From assembly GCA_049276515.1 (NCBI GenBank), contig JBASWO010000203.1, forward strand, positions 1 to 9,501: DNA of 9,501 nt. The letters run 5' to 3'. The position numbers and the translations under genes are program-made. Below are positions 5,967-9,501 of this stretch, in pieces (the stretch's first letter is position 1; each line of letters begins with the position of its first letter). The DNA comes from JAATFY01 sp049276515. GTDB taxonomy: Bacteria > Pseudomonadota > Alphaproteobacteria > UBA9219. The notes below the pieces were generated by a model. It was not told where the DNA came from, did no database searches, and worked only from the letters and a program-made list of their open reading frames with translations.

Positions 5967-6896
5967 TTAGACTTTCATCAGGTTATAGGCATGCATAAAA
6001 CGCTGAAACTTGGCTTTTTGATCGGGGCTCTCAGCTAGACTTTTCATCACATAGTTGGTGCGAAAATCGGCTTCCACATCCTGATCAATATTGCGGGCTA
6101 GATTAGGAATAGTACCAATAGAAACAAGGCCTTTTTTCATCATGGCCGCCGCATACCACCAATCCGCGCCTAAACGACGTTCAGGCCGATCCATCCACAG
6201 CTCCCAATCCTCTAATTTAGGGCCAAATTGCATCCAATAGTCGTTAACATCGCGTGCATAAGCAATGCGGTAATCGTCAAGCACGGCTTCAGCACCAGCT
6301 TGCGTAAAGAGCACCATGCCCGCCCCCATATGCCAAATTGAAGCATAGTCAGGACGATGAAAGAGCGTTCGGCTTTGGATGGTTCGCACTGTTATAGAAC
6401 CAATGCGCAAACCATCTTTTTCAGCAGCTTGAGCGGCATTCATCATTGCCGTGAGCCAGCCCTCTTCTAGCTGGATATCATTTTCTAAAAGACCGACATA
6501 AGGATAGCCAAGCTCCAGCATGCGGCGCAGTGAATATTGAATGGCGATATCAGGGCCACCCGTGACGTCATAATGAATTTCTTTCAGCTTCGCGCGTTTA
6601 AAATGACTAGCACTGGGAGTGGCCCTGCCTTCGGCTGACTTACTGCCGTCACACCAGAAAATGTCTATTTTGTCGCTGACATCGAGACCACGCACAGTTT
6701 GCAAACTAAAATCAGCGCGCTCCATGGTGCTGAAGGCGATAGCAATCTCGTTCCGCTCGATAGGCCTTCTATATTTACCACGTAACTTCTTGGCCAATTT
6801 TGCGTGCATCCACCAATGATAGGCACGTTGCATGACGAGGCCTAAAAAGGGAATAACAAGAATTTTTTTCTTGGTTTTATGAGGTGTAAAATTCAT
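5967..6896 (-). CDS. GT-A-fold glycosyltransferase (GT2-like)
   Basis: A 309-residue probable glycosyltransferase. The N-terminus is basic then hydrophobic (KTKKKILVIPFLGLVMQ, 7-23) followed by an aromatic, Lys-rich stretch, suggesting loose membrane attachment and not a cleaved signal. The GT-A-like core begins near residue 50 with IAIAFSTMERADFSLQTV. WCDGS (81-85) fits the nucleotide-binding Asp loop, and LLENDIQLEEGWL (136-148) fits the metal-site region with Glu-Asn-Asp in place of DxD. DWWYAAAMMKKG (245-256) may belong to the acceptor side. Donor and acceptor are not predictable. It lies 33 bases after the kinase stop and 2 bases before the RGP-like gene, so it is inside the same operon. 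No convincing ribosome binding site precedes the ATG; the core would also be intact from later starts, so the exact N-terminus is uncertain. Confidence 0.85.
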   Translation of the reverse strand: MNFTPHKTKKKILVIPFLGLVMQRAYHWWMHAKLAKKLRGKYRRPIERNEIAIAFSTMERADFSLQTVRGLDVSDKIDIFWCDGSKSAEGRATPSASHFKRAKLKEIHYDVTGGPDIAIQYSLRRMLELGYPYVGLLENDIQLEEGWLTAMMNAAQAAEKDGLRIGSITVRTIQSRTLFHRPDYASIWHMGAGMVLFTQAGAEAVLDDYRIAYARDVNDYWMQFGPKLEDWELWMDRPERRLGADWWYAAAMMKKGLVSIGTIPNLARNIDQDVEADFRTNYVMKSLAESPDQKAKFQRFMHAYNLMKV

Positions 6897-6929
6897 GTGT
6901 GATCAAAAAATTTCAAGTCAACAAAAGCA

Positions 6930-7994
6930 TCATGAACGTTGATTGGCTCTGTGCTTTTCAAGATGCACAATGGTTTCTGCATCTGTATGGGCAGCATCAA
7001 GTTCAGGATCAAAGAGTGCAATGTGACTGCCGCGATCTTCAAGACGGATAGGCACCTCTACAAATTGGGACAAGGCCCGGCGTACTTTATCTTGTAGGGC
7101 AGGCTTCACAATAAAGAGCATAAAACCACCGCCACCAGCGCCTAAAAGCTTGCCGCCCGTAGCACCAGCTTCCATCGCAGCTTCGTAGGCCATATCAATT
7201 TCACTATTGGATACGCTGTCTGAAAGTGAGCGCTTCAGTTTCCAGCCTTCATGAAGCATCGCGCCAAAACGACTAATAGGCTCATTCGGATTTAGTAAAA
7301 TATTCTGACCCTCATCAACTATTTCACTGAGGCGAACAAGTTCCTTATGTTTCTTGTCATAGTTTTGTACTTTGGTCGCTTCAATCATGCCTGCTGAACG
7401 CTCAAAGCGTGTGAAGAAGAGCATCATGTGCGATTCCAGCGCCTCGCGTTTTCCGGCAGGTAAAGGCATGGGCATAATCCGGAACTTACCATCATGCATA
7501 AAATCGATGCGATTCAATCCGCCATGGGCCACGGCGATCTGGTCCTGACACCCCACAGGTTCTTTCAATAACTCTTGCTCAACAAAGATGGCTTCACGCG
7601 CAAGCTCAGGATGGGAGATAATTTTTCCTTGCTGAGCAGCTAATCCTTGCAGCAAAGCAACCGTAAAAGCTGAAGATGATCCTAAACCACTGCGCGAAGG
7701 CAGATCAGCGTTATAAGCAATTTCAAGACGCGGCAAAGTGGACGGGGCATAGTGGCGCAAAACTTCGCGAACGACAGGATGTTGAATGTCATCAACTTCA
7801 GCAACCTGCTCAACCATGCGCCAGACAACACGATAATTAAAATCGAAGATGGACGGCAGTTTGCGAATTTGCAGGTAAATATATTTATTGATAGTCGTTG
7901 AAAGAACGGCACCGCCATGCTGACGGAACCAGCTCGGATGATCCGTACCGCCGCCAAGGAAGGATATGCGCAAAGGTGTACGTATAATTACCAT
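6930..7994 (-). CDS. hddA: GHMP-family sugar kinase, D-glycero-D-manno-heptose 7-phosphate kinase-like (HddA)
   Basis: A 354-residue cytoplasmic GHMP kinase. The substrate-binding motif RTPLRISFLGGGTDHP (5-20) is characteristic of HddA-type kinases. The ATP-binding loop PSRSGLGSSSAFTVAL is at 99-114, CQDQIAVAHGGLNRIDF at 149-165, and the third GHMP motif GATGGKLLGAGGGGFMLF at 277-294. The family uses ATP to phosphorylate C1 of heptose 7-phosphate, giving the 1,7-bisphosphate that after dephosphorylation is activated as GDP-heptose for capsule, O-antigen or S-layer glycans. Length fits the family (about 330-355). The ATG follows TAGG on the minus strand (complement of 8003-8006) at 8 bases, a modest ribosome binding site. 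Second gene of the operon, 93 bases after the SDR gene. A related capsule kinase with another sugar 1-kinase specificity cannot be excluded; no isomerase, phosphatase or guanylyltransferase is in view. Confidence 0.92.
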   Translation of the reverse strand: MVIIRTPLRISFLGGGTDHPSWFRQHGGAVLSTTINKYIYLQIRKLPSIFDFNYRVVWRMVEQVAEVDDIQHPVVREVLRHYAPSTLPRLEIAYNADLPSRSGLGSSSAFTVALLQGLAAQQGKIISHPELAREAIFVEQELLKEPVGCQDQIAVAHGGLNRIDFMHDGKFRIMPMPLPAGKREALESHMMLFFTRFERSAGMIEATKVQNYDKKHKELVRLSEIVDEGQNILLNPNEPISRFGAMLHEGWKLKRSLSDSVSNSEIDMAYEAAMEAGATGGKLLGAGGGGFMLFIVKPALQDKVRRALSQFVEVPIRLEDRGSHIALFDPELDAAHTDAETIVHLEKHRANQRS

Positions 7995-8065
7995 TAAATT
8001 GGCCTAAGAGGTAAAAACGGCTTATTTGCCAACAAGCTATATCAAGTGATGGCCGCTTGTATATT

Positions 8066-8094
8066 GGCTTTTTAGCCCCAGATGGGGCTATTTT
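8066..8094. repeat. Nested hairpins at the SDR gene stop codon
   Basis: TAGCCCC (8073-8079) pairs perfectly with GGGGCTA (8084-8090) around AGAT; the second arm contains the stop codon of the minus-strand SDR gene. The first arm can instead pair with GGCT at 8066-8069 (GGCT-TTTT-AGCC), so two folds exclude each other. Read on +, the larger hairpin is followed by TTTT (8091-8094), a weak intrinsic terminator. Read on the minus strand, along the operon, it is followed by A residues and would not terminate. It may therefore stabilise or partly process the mRNA, or stop antisense transcription. Confidence 0.45.
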
Positions 8095-9023
8095 CGGGCT
8101 ATTGCCTCATTTTCTGCATACCAGTCATAGGTTTCGCGCAAACCCTGCTCAAGACTGAAAGCAGATTGAAAGCCTGCCTGCTGCAATTTACTCAAATCAT
8201 AACCACGGTAGGGTTGGCCATTAGGTTTGCTTGCATCCCACTCAACCTTATCTTCTTGCCCTGTATAGGTAGCAAGATGCGTAACAACATCCCGGATACT
8301 ATGAACATGATTGCTTCCTAAATTTACCGGGCCATCGATTGTATCCATAATGAGCCGTAAAGCTCTGGCTGTATCTTTCACATACATAAAATCGCGCTGT
8401 GCCGAGCCATTGCCCCATACACTAATTTTTTTACCCGTTTGCTTGGCTTCATAAAATTTACGTATCAGAGAAGGCACCACCTGCCCCACTTCTGTATTGA
8501 AACGATCATGGGGTCCGTAAAGATTACTACTCACGACAAAAGCATAATTAATACCATGATTTTCTTGATTGATATCGAGATGCGCGAGCATCGCGCGCTT
8601 TGAATAAGCATAGCCGCGCTGTGCGTCATGGGGCTTACCCATCCAGATCATATTTTCGGATAAAGGATCGCCGGGTGGAGGGTATGGATAAACAGCACCC
8701 GTTCCCATGGCTGTGATTTTTTTGACCGCAACACGCTGGCTGGCCTCGACAACATGAGTATTCATCAAAAGATTGCGAAGATAGGATTCGCTTTGGTTTC
8801 TCATATTACCCATGACGCCAAAAATATAAGCGGCCAAGTGGAATATATAATCGGGCTTTACGGCATCAAAATAAGCCAGTGTGGCTTGACGATTTGTTAG
8901 ATCACAGGTGGTTTGGTTCATCTCATGGATTTGAGTAAATCCTTCCGCGCGCAAAAGAGCGACGAGAGATTTGCCAACAAGACCGCTGGCACCAGTGATA
9001 GCAATAGAAGCATCTTTTTGCAT
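8088..9023 (-). CDS. GDP-L-fucose synthase-like SDR, probable GDP-4-keto-6-deoxy-sugar reductase
   Basis: A 311-residue extended short-chain dehydrogenase, the same length class as E. coli Fcl/WcaG (about 320). The NAD(P)-binding GASGLVG (11-17) opens the Rossmann fold, Tyr138 and Lys142 form the YxxxK pair (YAYSK), and NLYGPHDRF (167-175) and DASKPNGQP (263-271) align without gaps to the E. coli enzyme. Three positions differ. Thr108 replaces the catalytic Ser107, Ala110 replaces Cys109 and Gln181 replaces His179 (E. coli numbering, from memory). Cys109 and His179 drive C3/C5 epimerisation, so this protein probably only reduces the 4-keto group of a GDP-6-deoxy sugar. Beside an HddA-like kinase, a GDP-6-deoxy-heptose is the natural candidate, as in Campylobacter and Yersinia heptose pathways. 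First gene of the minus-strand operon; the start at 9023 lacks a clear Shine-Dalgarno, but the Rossmann strand begins right after it, leaving little choice. Confidence 0.94.
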   Translation of the reverse strand: MQKDASIAITGASGLVGKSLVALLRAEGFTQIHEMNQTTCDLTNRQATLAYFDAVKPDYIFHLAAYIFGVMGNMRNQSESYLRNLLMNTHVVEASQRVAVKKITAMGTGAVYPYPPPGDPLSENMIWMGKPHDAQRGYAYSKRAMLAHLDINQENHGINYAFVVSSNLYGPHDRFNTEVGQVVPSLIRKFYEAKQTGKKISVWGNGSAQRDFMYVKDTARALRLIMDTIDGPVNLGSNHVHSIRDVVTHLATYTGQEDKVEWDASKPNGQPYRGYDLSKLQQAGFQSAFSLEQGLRETYDWYAENEAIARK

Positions 9024-9125
9024 GATGCGGGGCTATCACGGCATCTACCAAAAAGCAAATAATGACTGGTATTTAGCCATTATCTTTACCATTTCAGCCG
9101 CCAACGTGATTATTTTTTTACCCAA

Positions 9126-9143
9126 ATGTTGCAACAACATGTT
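9126..9143. repeat. Overlapping palindromes, operator candidate
   Basis: TGTTGCAACA (9127-9136) is a perfect 10-bp palindrome, AACATGTT (9136-9143) a perfect 8-bp palindrome, and ATGTTG/CAACAT (9126-9131 with 9135-9140) an inverted repeat overlapping both. The cluster is 43-60 bases upstream of the FAD gene start, a position suited to a repressor or activator site. Confidence 0.3.
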
Positions 9144-9173
9144 ATGCAAACGGATGTTTTAAGGCGTCCTGTC

Positions 9174-9179
9174 AAAAGG
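9174..9179 (+). promoter_or_regulatory. Ribosome binding site for the FAD oxidoreductase gene
   Basis: AAAAGG ends seven bases before the ATG at 9187. It supports this start, which also places the Rossmann strand RIGIIGAG directly after the initiator Met as usual in the family. Confidence 0.6.
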
Positions 9180-9186
9180 CTTTCTG

Positions 9187-9501
9187 ATGAGAATTGGTAT
9201 TATCGGTGCGGGCTGGTACGGCTGTCATTTGGCCTCGGTTCTTATGTACCATAAACATGATGTTGAAATTTACGAAGCTGGCAGCGATGTCCTACAAATG
9301 GCCTCATCACTCAATCAAGCACGTTTGCATGCTGGTTATCATTATCCGCGAAGCTTCGCCACTCGTAGTGAAACAGCCGAATGTTTCAAGCGTTTTTGTC
9401 GCACCTATCCACATTTCACTAAAACAATCGAAAACAATATTTATGCGATATCGAATGTCCACTCGACCATGGATTTTAAGACCTACACACAAATCATGGG
9501 T
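9187..9501 (+). CDS. FAD-dependent oxidoreductase (DAO-type), N-terminal part, cut by window end
   Basis: The frame is open from the ATG to the window edge, showing 105 codons with no stop. The translation opens MRIGIIGAGWYGCHLA, a Rossmann dinucleotide-binding fold with GxGxxG (Gly7, Gly9, Gly12), and Glu30 in VEIYEAG caps the second strand where FAD or NAD ribose hydroxyls bind. NQARLHAGYHYPRS (43-56) is a block I associate with flavoprotein oxidoreductases of the D-amino-acid-oxidase fold found in surface-polysaccharide loci. The substrate is unknown; by position it is probably a nucleotide sugar or glycan intermediate. It is transcribed away from the SDR operon and may share regulation with it through the 163-bp divergent region. 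The catalytic C-terminal half lies beyond the window, so a defect there cannot be excluded. Confidence 0.9.
   Translation, partial: MRIGIIGAGWYGCHLASVLMYHKHDVEIYEAGSDVLQMASSLNQARLHAGYHYPRSFATRSETAECFKRFCRTYPHFTKTIENNIYAISNVHSTMDFKTYTQIMG

Larger units (their letters stand above)
9024..9186. promoter_or_regulatory. Divergent promoter region between the SDR operon and the FAD gene
   Basis: These 163 bases separate two genes that point away from each other, so promoters for both should lie here. On the minus strand GATAAT (complement of 9079-9084) is a good -10 by itself but has no -35 at the right distance; TTGGCG is only 14 bases upstream of it. Nearer the + gene there is a cluster of overlapping palindromes at 9126-9143. 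I cannot fix either promoter from sequence. Confidence 0.4.

Noticed and set aside
8011..8030. Minus-strand terminator candidate upstream of the kinase (GGC hairpin then T5)
   Set aside because: The stem is only 3-4 bp, too weak to call, and it would separate genes that otherwise look operonic.
9307..9492. Minus-strand 61-codon frame at the right edge
   Set aside because: It is antisense to the clearly coding FAD oxidoreductase, which has a ribosome binding site and the GxGxxG motif.
1..9501. Mobile element, defence system, CRISPR array or toxin-antitoxin
   Set aside because: No transposase, integrase, terminal inverted repeats, spacer array, nuclease or toxin-like gene was seen; all sizeable coding space is accounted for by envelope and glycan genes.

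Overview
The window reads as an accessory stretch of a Gram-negative chromosome of moderate GC, most likely alphaproteobacterial. The evidence for that is the closeness of the aconitase C-terminus to the alphaproteobacterial AcnA type, recalled from memory, and two Sec-exported OmpA-domain proteins that imply an outer membrane and periplasmic peptidoglycan. Genus cannot be told. No rRNA, tRNA, transposase, CRISPR array or phage gene was seen.

Layout. (1) Bases 1-468 are the 3' end of aconitase (acnA). (2) Bases 469-800 hold no gene but are rich in inverted repeats: a 10-bp closing stem with inner hairpins followed by a T6 run, a 14-bp perfect palindrome and a further 8-bp inverted repeat. (3) Bases 801-2381 carry two exported OmpA-domain proteins on +, separated by a strong intrinsic terminator. 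The second is an unusual fusion of a 12-residue APGV repeat, a pentapeptide-repeat beta-helix and an OmpA domain. (4) Bases 2429-4871 carry two + strand glycosyltransferases, a GT-B (GT4-like) enzyme and a GT2 polyprenyl-phosphate-sugar synthase-like enzyme with four membrane segments. (5) Bases 4852-9023 carry a four-gene operon on -, read from right to left: a GDP-fucose-synthase-like SDR, an HddA-like GHMP kinase, a GT-A-like transferase, and a protein resembling the plant RGP/STELLO (GT75-type) family. It meets the GT2 gene tail to tail with a 20-bp overlap. (6) Bases 9024-9186 are a divergent promoter region, and from 9187 an FAD-dependent oxidoreductase runs off the right edge.

How the genes fit together. 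The kinase and the SDR point to a GDP-linked heptose or deoxy-heptose made from a sugar 7-phosphate, in the manner of capsule or S-layer heptose pathways. The glycosyltransferases would assemble this sugar into a surface glycan, the GT2 enzyme probably supplying a lipid-linked donor. The SDR keeps the NADPH fold and Tyr/Lys pair but has Ala and Gln where the E. coli enzyme has its epimerisation Cys and His, so it is more likely a pure C4 reductase than a true fucose synthase. This pathway reading is inference from family membership; the remaining steps (isomerase, phosphatase, guanylyltransferase, dehydratase) are not in the window.
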